Source of the DNA: Ascaris suum
Taxonomy: Eukaryota > Nematoda > Chromadorea > Rhabditida > Ascarididae
DNA: 64,000 nt
Assembly: GCA_013433145.1 (NCBI GenBank)
Contig: JACCHR010000041.1
Coordinates: 46,832-110,831 of the forward strand
Direction: 5' to 3'
Shown: one piece after another, positions 1-9,487 of the stretch
Layout: each line of letters starts with the position of its first letter
Numbering within the stretch: the first letter of the stretch is position 1
Notes under the pieces: model-generated
The model's database searches: none
What the model saw: the letters and a program-made list of their open reading frames with translations, nothing else
What the model was told of the DNA's origin: nothing
Program-made: the position numbers and the translations under genes

Positions 1-163
1 ATTCTGCTTTTGCATTTCCCCCATCTGGCCAGCCAATATTGAAAATGATGCGTTCAGGCTTAATAAAGTCGACTGTACGCTATAATTTCTTTCGAAAAGG
101 GATTCATTTTCAGCTGTGAGATTATCTCCACTTCGAGTTGACCAGTTGCGATTTTTCATTATA

Positions 164-573
<410 letters not shown>

Positions 574-1911
574 CTAATGAGGGTGTGGTGAAAGTATATT
601 GGCAGAAGGGAGAGTGCAGAGGGTGTGGCGAAAGCAAGGGAGACGCTTTAGTGATATGCGGCGCACTCCATCCGTTTTTTAAGCGCTGTTTAATTGTCCC
701 CTAAACTGCTTCGGTTTTGCAACAAACAAATGGGCGCCTTCCGCACCCCTTACCTTACCTTTCTGCGGTGAAAAAAACCCAACTGCCGAGTTTCGTGTTA
801 TGCAACGGAGGCTCACATGAACTATTCCATTAAATTACCTGCTGAAATTGTCTACGTAAAAGACTCTTATATGATAAAATTATGAACGAAGTACTTTTTC
901 ATGGAGTTATGTATTCCTTTCATAAGATATTCATTAAAAAATATCCGTTTTATAAGCACATTTATACAAGCAATTGCTATAAATCATTGCTCTTATAATA
1001 CTCTTATAATATAATATAATATAATATAATGCTCTTATAATATATAATACATTCGTGGATTTATTGCAGAGTTTTTGGAAATTACGTTATAATATCCTTT
1101 AAGGTCGTAAAGTTTGCTAATATGAGAGTGTTGAGTGTTTATCATTTGTGCGTTCGTTCACATGAGATTCTGAAACTGTCGATATGGAATTTTTGAGTTA
1201 TTGCCTTTGGATTTTAACACAAACTTTATTGTTCAAGCAAATGAGTGACGCCTAATTACAAGTATTCACAAAAAAGTTGAATTTTTCAATTTTACATTTG
1301 ATGCATAAAAATTAACGAGCATACTCTTCACTTAGGGTTTCATATGAAAATTAAGCCTTTAGGCCTGATATTGGTATACTTATTTGGAAATGTCGGATGT
1401 AGATGTAGAATATATCAACCGGCTTAAGAGTAAAGTATGCGGACTTTAGAACTGTTGAACTCTTAAGCTAGTGAGAGCATACAAGAGATAGGAGCGCAGA
1501 TCGTTAATTATTAAGATTTAAACAGGTCAGGTTTCAATTTAAAGAACACGCCCGGTACTTCTTCATCGCTAGAATTAGCGACTTATGGTGATCACATAAG
1601 TTGTAGAATGTTTGCCTATAGTATAAATGTTGTAACTATTGCGAAATGAGATATTTCCGCCACAGACATTTGCGCCGTGGAGTATTTATGACGACGAAAT
1701 CCTCTCATATTTTGTTTAACGATGCGCTTTTTCGAAAATATATTTGCCTCATAAATATTTTACATTTCCACAACGACAGAAAATCTCATTAACGGATTAT
1801 CATCATTATTAGCAGCCTCTAATATCATGACTTCTAAATGCGTCAAATTCTCTATGAATGTTTAGAATGAACTGCAAGGCGCTTATCATAAAGAATGAAT
1901 TACTTATTCAG
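574..1911. other. No gene recognised; upstream region of the receptor
   Basis: The beginning repeats a GGGAGAGTGC...GGTGTGG(T/C)GAAAG motif (514-640). An ATAAT pentamer run with repeated CTCTTATAAT lies at about 990-1050. A 13-codon ATG frame at 820 that ends at a GTAAAA has the wrong phase to join exon a. The receptor's first exon or promoter may be here but cannot be shown. Confidence 0.5.
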
Positions 1912-1998
1912 CAGACGGTAATGAGTTGCTATGCGTTGTATGCGGTGATCAAGCTACTGGTAAACACTATGGTACGATTGCATGCAATGGTTGTAAAG
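1912..1998 (+). CDS. Nuclear hormone receptor, exon a (first zinc finger of the DNA-binding domain)
   Basis: The gene encodes a ligand-type nuclear receptor, a DNA-binding transcription factor acting in the nucleus. This exon carries the first zinc finger. The four cysteines are spaced C-x2-C-x13-C-x2-C, exactly as in the family, and the residues [11 protein letters not shown] and the P-box CNGCKGFF (finished in the next exon) are diagnostic. The acceptor is ...TTATTCAG at 1911 and the donor is AAAG|GTTTG at 1999. Two leading bases complete a codon begun in an upstream exon, and an in-frame TGA lies just 5' of the acceptor, so translation must start further upstream. I could not place that first exon; it may lie before 1900 or outside the window. 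Family assignment is firm and the exact orthologue is not known. Confidence 0.9.
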
Positions 1999-3073
1999 GT
2001 TTGTTTTATTTGAATAGATGCAATAATTTATTTATTTTTTTTCTTTTTAGTTTCTAGTCAATTAGTTCACTCAGGTGGAATATGCTAGCTGCTCTATTTG
2101 CTGAATTTTATTCATAATGTTCATGTTTACATGGCTTATCGAGAAATTATTTCATTTCACGCGCTGTTATGTAAATCCGATTTGATGACTCTCTTCTTCA
2201 CTCACTGCCCCCCGTCTCACGAATCCCTCCTTCTTACCTCGTCCCACTCTCCTCCCCCTTGGGTTCCATGTCTTCGCTGGAATTCGGAAGCTTTTTTGTC
2301 TGAACTTTTGGATTTCCATCTCCTTTAAAATTCTGGCAGTTTAAAAATCATATCTTATCGATTCTTGATGTCGATCGAGAGGCAGCAAACGGCTGAAAGT
2401 AACTTTTTTTTTTCGAGCACAGTTTTATGTTTTTCTTTCAGCAGTCCCATCTTGTTGATGGGGCTGCTGAAAATATCTCGGGTTTTTTTTTTGCGTAACA
2501 ATATTGTGCACACGACTCACAAGGAAATTGCCTAGTTTAAAAGCCACGCGGTGAGTATCGGCACGGAACAACATGATAAACAAACCCTACTAAAGTACTT
2601 GGTAGTGAATGAGGTAATAAGGTAACCAAGTAAGCAGATGAGGTAATCGATCTCATGCTCACTTCATGCACTCCCTGACACAAAACCGATTGAGGTAGGT
2701 ATTAATAATAAAGCATTTCATGCATCTCTTAGCCATTGGTGAATACCTCCATTTAGTGGTTCACATTTTCGGGTCAAATTATGACCAAGTACGAAAGCCG
2801 ACGATTATGCTTTTAGGCAATAAAAGACTTGGACGAAGGAGAACAGATGAGGATTAGTGATATGCATATGTTACTCAATAATTTTTAAATGAAACGAAAG
2901 AGGAGTATATTTAACTAAAAATAGAATTTAATCCATATTTGTCGAAGCCAACATTTATTTCGTCTTATTTATTCCCTAGTTTGAGAGTATTGTTGATTAA
3001 TCTCGAAAAAAAAAGTGGATTATTAGAGTGTCAAAGGGACTTGTTTTTTATTCATCTGGAAGTTGATTTATAG
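1999..3073 (+). other. Receptor intron between exons a and b
   Basis: This is an AT-rich intron with GT...AG ends. It contains a C/T-rich tract at about 2205-2270 and two T-runs. I see no exon or RNA gene. Confidence 0.7.
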
Positions 3074-3148
3074 GTTTCTTTCGAAGAACAATACGACGTT
3101 CCTATAAATATACGTGTCGTTTCAACGGTAATTGCAATACCGATAAAC
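3074..3148 (+). CDS. Nuclear hormone receptor, exon b (P-box end and start of second zinc finger)
   Basis: After an intron of 1075 nt the frame resumes at GTTTCTTTCG and gives G-FFRRTIRRSYKYTCRF, then NGNCNTDK. FFRR is the end of the recognition helix, and the two cysteines are the first pair of zinc finger 2 with the canonical five-residue spacing (D-box). The acceptor is TTTATAG at 3073 and the donor is the strong GTAAGT at 3149. The exon carries 2 nt + 24 codons + 1 nt, so the phase fits both neighbours. Confidence 0.9.
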
Positions 3149-4791
3149 GTAAGTATTAATAAGTTGATGTGAGTTGTTTTTCGATCAATGTGTTCATGAT
3201 GGAATTTTTATATTCAACAACTTTTTTTTGCAGCAACAAAAATTTTTATTTATGAATGGAAAGTTATTGCGCAAAATATAGTAGATATGCTATTATACGT
3301 TTTGCATTTAAAATTGCATCACTAACAATTTGATTATAAGCGTGAAAGGGGCCGTGATGACCTATGAGGATTGGATTATAAATTGGAACGTACCGGAGGC
3401 ACTTCAATGGAAAGAGAAGTGGAATAGAGAGTGGAAGAAGAGAGACATGCATGAACAGAAACGAAAGCGTTAAGGAGGATGTAGAAGAAGATAAAATGTG
3501 GAAGAAAAACAGATATTCTCTGATTTCGAGAAGGTTCTGACTGTGTTTGTGTTATTGCAGCAATAAGGATTGCCGAAACGATAGCGTAGAGAAGATCATT
3601 AAGGGCATATGTACATTAATTTTCGTATTATCACTGTGAATGATATCAGCAATAACACCTACATTCGTGCAGGTTTTCTTTTTCTAGTTGTTGCCGTAAA
3701 ATGTACGCTGACCTAAGGACACAACGATCGTCACATCACCGATTTTTGTACTCGTGTATAGTTAGCCTGATCTAGCTTTCCAACTTGACGCTTCCTGTTT
3801 GTCTTACTCCTCTTACTCCTCCTTTCCCCCTGATCTCCTATGCCTACATCCTTCGTACTGATTGAAATCCTCCACTAATCACCCGCATATCGTAACGTGA
3901 TCCTCGTATGCATCAAGCTTCCTGATGAATTTGTTGGTTGCTAAATAAGTGCGAATATCGTTTTTAACGACAGTACTTACAGTTGTAATGTGCACTGTAT
4001 TTTGCGCATAAAATCCGCTTCAGCAAGCAAAATATTTCTTTATTTTAAAATATTCTTCAAATGAGTCGCATAATCGTATTTCGAAAATCATGTGATTCGT
4101 TCCTGTACTCTTGTAATCACGCATACTTAAACAGACATACAGATACATATATACACATACAAATACGTACACACATACTCGCACATATGCGCTATACACT
4201 TATTGTTCGATGAATATAGCAGTCGAATTTCTTTAATAAAAGATCTATGAGCACCTTTTGCCTCCTCTTACCCCGCAAATAGGGGCGAACTATTCAACTA
4301 TAGAATAAATTAGTTGCTAATCATATTCACATCGTTCAACAAATGTGAAACTAAAAGCGCAAAAAAAATTTTTTTATTCACATATTTTGATAAAGAAATA
4401 TTTGAGGAAAATTAAAATTGAGTGAATATTGCGGTTAAGCATTCCAGTGTCAAAGGTGCTTCTACGTTAGTGCACAGCTTATGATAATCTCTATTTTTAT
4501 TTCTTACTTTCAAAGATGCAATATGCGTGAAATGTACTACGTTTCAATCGTTGCTCTCATTGTTTTAAACTTCAAAATGCTTCTATTGTTCTATTATTCA
4601 TGTCAACTTAGGCATTTTCCATCCAGAATTGTTGTTAATCCAGGATGCGATATGCTTCTTGGCACATTGTCAGTTGAACGGTTTTTTCTTCTGGCTTAAT
4701 TTTATCTGGCCTTATGGTACGATGAAACAGGTAGGTATGCGCGGGCGTGCGCGATGTCCTGCGAGTCTGTTAAATTGTCATTGCATTTTAG
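3149..4791 (+). other. Receptor intron between exons b and c
   Basis: This intron has GTAAGT...TTTTAG ends. It holds a C/T-rich patch at about 3795-3840, a run of alternating ACAT/ATAC sequence at 4130-4195 and, at its 3' end, the first copy of the repeat that brackets exon c. The reading frames within it are short and look non-coding. Confidence 0.7.
4647..4752 (+). repeat. Direct repeat copy 1, upstream of exon c
   Basis: This stretch begins GCGATATGCTTCTTGGCACA and ends near GTAGGTATGCGCGGGCGTG. It recurs with a few substitutions at 4963-5062. The two copies have the same orientation and sit on either side of receptor exon c. Confidence 0.85.
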
Positions 4792-4857
4792 ACAACCGAG
4801 CAGTATGCCGTGCATGTCGCTATATGAGATGTATCAACGCTGGCATGAAAGTTGATG
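4792..4857 (+). CDS. Nuclear hormone receptor, exon c (end of second zinc finger)
   Basis: The exon reads HNRAVCRACRYMRCINAGMK and then VD. The CRAC cysteines complete the second zinc finger, whose total spacing is C-x5-C-x9-C-x2-C as expected. RYMRC-x4-GM is the usual second helix and the GM box. The acceptor is GCATTTTAG at 4791 and the donor is GATG|GTAAAC at 4858. The wording RAVCRACRY is typical, in my judgement, of nematode HNF4-like receptors rather than vertebrate HNF4. The exon is bracketed by two copies of a repeat of about 100 bp (separate entries). Confidence 0.9.
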
Positions 4858-4962
4858 GTAAACATAATATCATCCAAGTTTTTTTATTTTTATCGAACAG
4901 ACTCATCATCGTTTCATTAGTGAATGAGTGTGACAAGAAAAATATGATTTGTGTGTTTTTCT

Positions 4963-5062
4963 GCGATATGTTTCTTGGCACATTGTCGATTGAATGGTTT
5001 TTTTCTGGCTTAGTTTTATTTGGCCTTATGGTACGATGAAGTGGGTAGGTATGCATGCGTGC
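4963..5062 (+). repeat. Direct repeat copy 2, downstream of exon c
   Basis: This is the second copy of the 4647-4752 repeat. It shares the long block TGGCCTTATGGTACGATGAA with copy 1. Sequence similarity fades beyond about 5065, so this is not a full tandem duplication of the exon-bearing segment. Confidence 0.85.
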
Positions 5063-5598
5063 AATTGCACATGCAGCACTGAGCGGAACGTAAACGATTG
5101 AACGAGCAAATGACTTACCGTATGCGGAGTATGCTGCGCTCATTGCTGTGAACAGTGATGCACGCTTGTGTCCCCGTCTGTCGTACTGTATCGTAAACAC
5201 TTCCAGCAGTTCTAAGTGAAGGAACTGAATGTATAAAGGTACAATTCTGTGCTTTTTTATGTTCAACTTACCCATCTCCATTCATCTCATATATTAGCGG
5301 CCATAGGAGATGAGTGATCGATTCAGTTACATAACGCCTAAAACCTGCTCTTAGTTTGTAATTTTGAGAGATTGCAATTTGGACTCAGAAACACTAAAGC
5401 AGATCAACTGGAATAATCGATCGATAATAACTCACAATGCTTATCACTATTATTTCTCTTTGGTTTTCATTCGTGGTTTTTAGGTGACAAGGAAATTCTA
5501 AGATTGTGGGTGTAGAGTTTCGCTTCATCAATTTCTTCATCTGCTCTTTTGCTTTTAGGTTGTGAAGCAACTTTCTTAGGCGAGATATGTTATTTCAG

Positions 5599-5758
5599 CT
5601 GTGCAAAATGAACGAGATATTATTGGGAAACGCCATCGGGCAGCATCTGCGTCGAGTGCACCGGGTAATGGATCATTGCACAATGCTGGTGGCATCGCTG
5701 TCTCGGCGGCCAAAATAAGCAACAATCCTAGACAGTCCCTCGTAAGGCGCTTATCCTG
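5599..5758 (+). CDS. Nuclear hormone receptor, exon d (C-terminal extension and hinge)
   Basis: After GMKVD the frame continues AVQNERD, the C-terminal extension characteristic of the HNF4/RXR-like group (GM-x3-AVQ-x-ERD), then IIGKRHR and a Ser/Ala/Asn-rich hinge (residues such as SASSAPGNGSLHNAGG). The acceptor TATTTCAG at 5598 is strong. I chose the donor CCTG|GTAACT at 5759. An alternative CTC|GTAAGG at 5742 would shorten the exon by 17 nt and change the phase, so the 3' end is uncertain. The ligand-binding domain must follow but was not recognised with confidence; possible pieces are the candidate exons at 9042 and 18242-19082. Confidence 0.85.
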
Positions 5759-5861
5759 GTAACTTTTTTTTTCATTATTTTACCGCGTTAATTTCGTGCC
5801 CAAGTACAGTCGACCTTAACGACCATTAAAAGATAACTGTTCAAGGAATCTCCTTGCTCCG

Positions 5862-6810
5862 TGTCGCGAAAGCGAAGAAAGCATCGACGATGAATCGGTC
5901 GACTTCCGGCGTCAAACAGGTGCCGCTAGGTCAATATATTCATCTCAACCGATGAATCGCCCCGTTTCCGATAACGACAGAGTGCAGCGAAAAGAAGATC
6001 TTTGATTCCGATCGCGATTGTAAAGGAATTGACACATCTGTGCCGTTTCGAGACAAAGTGCAGCGAAAAGAAGATCTTTGTTTCGATCGTGATTGTAAAT
6101 GAATAAACATGTTTATGACTTTTCGAGGGTCATATAAGCAGCCCTCGAAATATCATAAATTATGACGTTTCGAGGGCCATATAAGCAGCCCTCGAAACGG
6201 CTAATTATTCACTCGCTCTATCTTTCAGCTCGCTCTCTGTGCCTTCATTCATTATCGTCATCACCATTATTATCGTCATCTTCGTTGTACCAAAATTTTC
6301 TCTTTATAATTGGAAGACTTCGGTTCGTTCAAGGTCCTGGTTCGAAGTGGGTTCAGCCCCCATATAAAGAGAAAATTTTGGTACAACGAAGATGACGATA
6401 ATAATGGTGATGACGATAATGAATGAAGGCACAGAGAGCGAGCTGAAAGATAGAGCGAGTGAATAATTAGCCGTTTCGAGGGCTGCTTATATGGCCCTCG
6501 AAACGTCATAATTTATGATATTTCGAGGGCTGCTTATATGGCCCTCGAAAAGTCATAAACATGTTTATTCATTTACAATCACGATCGGAAACAAAGATCT
6601 TCTTTTCGCTGCACTTTGTCTCGAAACGGCACAGATGTGTCAATTCCTTTACAATCGCGATCGGAATCAAAGATCTTCTTTTCGCTGCACTCTGTCGTTA
6701 TCGGAAACGGGGCGATTCATCGGTTGAGATGAATATATTGACCTAGCGGCACCTGTTTGACGCCGGAAGTCGACCGATTCATCGTCGATGCTTTCTTCGC
6801 TTTCGCGACA
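5862..6810. mobile_element. Foldback (long inverted repeat) transposon, non-autonomous
   Basis: The element is a giant hairpin. The left arm 5862-6308 (447 nt) is the reverse complement of the right arm 6363-6810 (448 nt), with one substitution and one single-base gap seen by eye, around a 54-nt loop at 6309-6362. The ends are TGTCGCGAAAG... and ...CTTTCGCGACA. Both flanks carry CTCCG (5857-5861 and 6811-6815), a probable 5-bp target-site duplication. There is no transposase: the 77-codon frames at 6162 and 6276 are mirror images made by the two arms. TGTNR ends with a 4-5 bp duplication recall Ginger-type DNA transposons, whose integrase leaves retroviral-like TG/CA ends; this class assignment is an inference. 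The near-identity of the arms implies recent insertion or gene conversion. Confidence 0.85.
6121..6197. repeat. Paired 30-nt palindromes inside the foldback arm
   Basis: TTTCGAGGG(T/C)CATATAAGCAGCCCTCGAAA occurs at 6121-6150 and 6168-6197 and is mirrored in the right arm at about 6474-6550. Each is its own hairpin, with GAGGG pairing with CCCTC. The arms also repeat a block of about 48 nt starting AGTGCAGCGAAAAGAAGATC at 5981-6030 and again from 6057. Sub-terminal repeats of this kind often serve as transposase-binding sites; that role is inferred. Confidence 0.75.
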
Positions 6811-6811
6811 C

Positions 6812-8268
6812 TCCGCTTCATCTCCTAATTGAAGGCATTACGTTACTGAAGGCTGATAATTTTGAAATACATGAAGACACTTCTGGCTTAAGAGCGTGAT
6901 AGACAATGGGGAGAGGGGAGTGGAGGGGGGGGGGGGAAGGACGAAGCCCTTGTTCTGAAATTTTGCATAAGGCAAGGATTCAAGAAAGAAAAAATAACGA
7001 AAGTAGAAAAACAATATGGTGATTCTAGTGAGACTGACTGTTTCTTCTTCCTCCCGCGAAAACTGCAATGCATTTTGATTGAAATATCAGTTTATCTTCC
7101 CGACTTGCACTCAATGGAAGCTGCTAAATTTGCATAAAACGCCATTCCTTTCATCTATACAAGCCTATCCTTAAAATATTCCATTTATAAAAATGGCTGA
7201 AATTTTCAGTGCTTATGAATTATGTAAATTATTGAAGCGTTGTGAAGTTGTTAGAATATATATTAATTGTCTAACATTTATCTTTCATTCATTGTTCAGT
7301 TCTGCCTTGCAAAACATTACTGGTAGGAGAGTTTATGAGCCATTTTATATGATATGACACATTCTTGATGGTTCCGCTTTACGAGAGTGATTTTTGACAA
7401 GGTGGAAGGCGAGAAAATGAAAAAAAAAAAGAAAGTCCTGCCAATGTTTTGCAATCGCTGATTGGAATATGAAAGTCAACTGTCAATTTCTCATAAATCA
7501 CATATGTTGAATGCCACCTATTTGTAAACTTCAGCGGCTTTCGCTGTTGAGACTTGATATCTTTTAAGCTTAAATCGGTATGCTGTTAATGTAATAGCTG
7601 TTTATGTGCCTCTTTTTGATCGCCTCTTGCAAATGCGTAGCAAAAATTTGTGATAGAAGCAGCTATGATGGACCCTAAGGATTAATTTCCTCTTTGAGGC
7701 TTTGAGAGGAGTGCGCAAGTGATGAAAGCGGAATTTCGTTTTATCCCCCCGTTCTTTCTCTCCCTTTCCCCTCCTTCACACCTTTTCACATCGATATTGA
7801 TAGATCAATTCTTTAGCACAGAAAATAGCACAACTTTTTCCGACCTTAAGTTATGAATATGCTCTTATTATTGTGTGATATTTAATGCAAAATTTTTCCA
7901 TAGTAAGAGCTGGATTTCTATTTCTGAAGGATGTTCCTGGAAGTGTTAAATCCGGTTTCTCAACACAGTGTGGAAGATGTCTCGCAGTAAAATGCTTCGA
8001 CTGCGTTTCCACCGAATACAGTAAAATGTTTCGCCTATATGAGAGCTTATTTTAAGACTAAATAAAATGCATAGGTGATAGACAATTTGGCCCAATTATT
8101 CAGTTGAAGTGCATCGATCATTGTTTTCAGGCATATTTTATAAGCAGCAATCGCTTAGTGAAGCAGCTTAATGATCGCATGATCATTAAATTTTATTATC
8201 ACCTAAGTGATATTTTATTTTTAATAGCACCTTTCTAATTATGCCTCAAAAAATAATCGAATACAATG
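6812..8268 (+). other. Presumed receptor intron; three weak exon candidates only
   Basis: This stretch contains a C/T-rich tract at 7745-7790 and a 12-G run at 6925. Three segments with good acceptors and open frames are noted but not called: 7300-7322 (acceptor CATTGTTCAG), 7910 onward (acceptor TTTTCCATAG, frame containing CGRCLAVKCFDC) and 8131 onward (acceptor TTGTTTTCAG, frame containing NRLVKQLNDRM). None shows a recognisable ligand-binding-domain motif. Confidence 0.4.
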
Positions 8269-8284
8269 AATATTTTATTTTATT

Positions 8285-8376
<92 letters not shown>

Positions 8377-8388
8377 AAATAAAATATT
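8269..8388. repeat. AT-cored palindrome 1
   Basis: AATATTTTATTTTATTAT at 8269-8286 is the reverse complement of 8371-8388. Between them lies pure (AT)n. The whole segment can extrude as a cruciform. Confidence 0.85.
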
Positions 8389-8394
8389 TTAGTG

Positions 8395-8460
8395 ATCTTT
8401 CAATATAGAATGATGCTCAACGAATCTTATATGAACAAATAATTAGGCGAAACGATTTGA

Positions 8461-8556
<96 letters not shown>

Positions 8557-8622
8557 TCAAATCGTTTCGCCTAATTATTTGTTCATATAAGATTCGTTGA
8601 GCATCATTCTATATTGAAAGAT
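8395..8622. repeat. AT-cored palindrome 2, with arms of about 67 bp
   Basis: The sequence from ATCTTTCAATATAGAATGAT at 8395 to TTTGAAG near 8462 is repeated in perfect reverse complement from CTTCAAATCG (8555) to 8622, with (AT)n between. No mismatch was seen in the unique arms. It is either a very young foldback insertion or an assembly artefact from a self-annealed read. Confidence 0.85.
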
Positions 8623-8891
8623 TGCATTGATTTAAAAGCTACATTTTTCATATAATTTTTGCCATTTATTTATTTATCAATAGTATTAGCCGATAAAGTG
8701 AATATTCGCTTCAAAAATTATGCAAACCTATAGACGAAAGAAAATATCGGCTAAAGAGGTAAAATATTGATAAGCAACCATATCGGTTGTTTTTCACTGA
8801 TCTTATTTGTGATATTTTCTTCTCCAGATTACGAAGAGTTTTCTCCGTTTGAAGCATATATAAGGAATTGAATCTACTTTAATAAGAAATG

Positions 8892-8913
8892 CTCTCTCTC
8901 TCTCTCTCTCTCT
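8892..8913. repeat. (CT)n microsatellite
   Basis: Eleven CT units, followed shortly by a 28-codon ATG frame (8931, begins MGDDIFDNES) that is too short to call. Confidence 0.9.
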
Positions 8914-9041
8914 GCCAACGATGGGCGACGATATATTCGACAATGAGTCTATCGAGACCGATCCCTATTTACTTGGTTTGCGCGATCGCTATACTCTATA
9001 TACCTAATTGAGAGGCGAAATTTTGTTTATGGATTCCATAG

Positions 9042-9108
9042 GGCACTTTATGATACGAGCCAAAACGACCGAAGGGAATTGAACTCGGCATCATTCCACT
9101 CACTAATA
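9042..9108 (+). CDS. Candidate exon, possibly of the receptor
   Basis: The acceptor is ATTCCATAG at 9041. The frame reads ALYDTSQNDRRELNSASFHS and then LI, up to a weak donor GTACCA at 9109. One leading base matches the phase left by receptor exon d if that exon ends at 5758. The polar, charged composition is unlike the surrounding intron. No ligand-binding-domain motif is visible, so the link to the receptor rests on phase and order only. Confidence 0.25.
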
Positions 9109-9468
9109 GTACCATTGTAGTGGGCCTTTATGCAAGCACATATATATTCGTTTTCAGTAGATATGCAGTTATAGGTGCGACGAAAGTCACTGCAAGCGCT
9201 CATAGTATACGAGAGTCGGAAATATTGTATTTGAGGAAAGGTAGGTTGGAATAGATGCAGCTTGATAGTACGATCTTCACAGCTTTAAGCGACAAAAATA
9301 TGATGAGCCACTGCCATAAATTATAGGCTGCTTCAAAAATAACACCTCATTACCTGTGAGTTCGGATGTTTTTCTTCACTTTTCAGAAAGTTGTTCACAC
9401 CGTAGCACCAGGTGTGTTCATAACTGCCACAGTTTATGACTTGAATCCGATTATGAAACTTTTTTTTT

Positions 9469-9487
9469 GGGGGGGGGGGGGGGGGGG
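9469..9487. repeat. Poly(G) run, 19 nt
   Basis: An uninterrupted run of G after a run of T. It is the longest of several long G (or C) homopolymers in the window. Confidence 0.95.

Noticed and set aside
820..858. ATG followed by 13 codons and GTAAAA, a possible first exon of the receptor
   Set aside because: It ends in phase 0, whereas receptor exon a needs a phase-1 partner.
6162..6509. Two 77-codon frames on opposite strands with the same N-terminal sequence
   Set aside because: They are the two arms of the foldback element read outward, not genes.
5820..6905. A frame of about 40 codons that would be continuous across the foldback insertion if the element were removed (ends ...KADNFEIHEDTSGLRA)
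   Set aside because: It has no convincing acceptor or donor, and a frame of this length is not improbable. I cannot claim that the element broke an exon.
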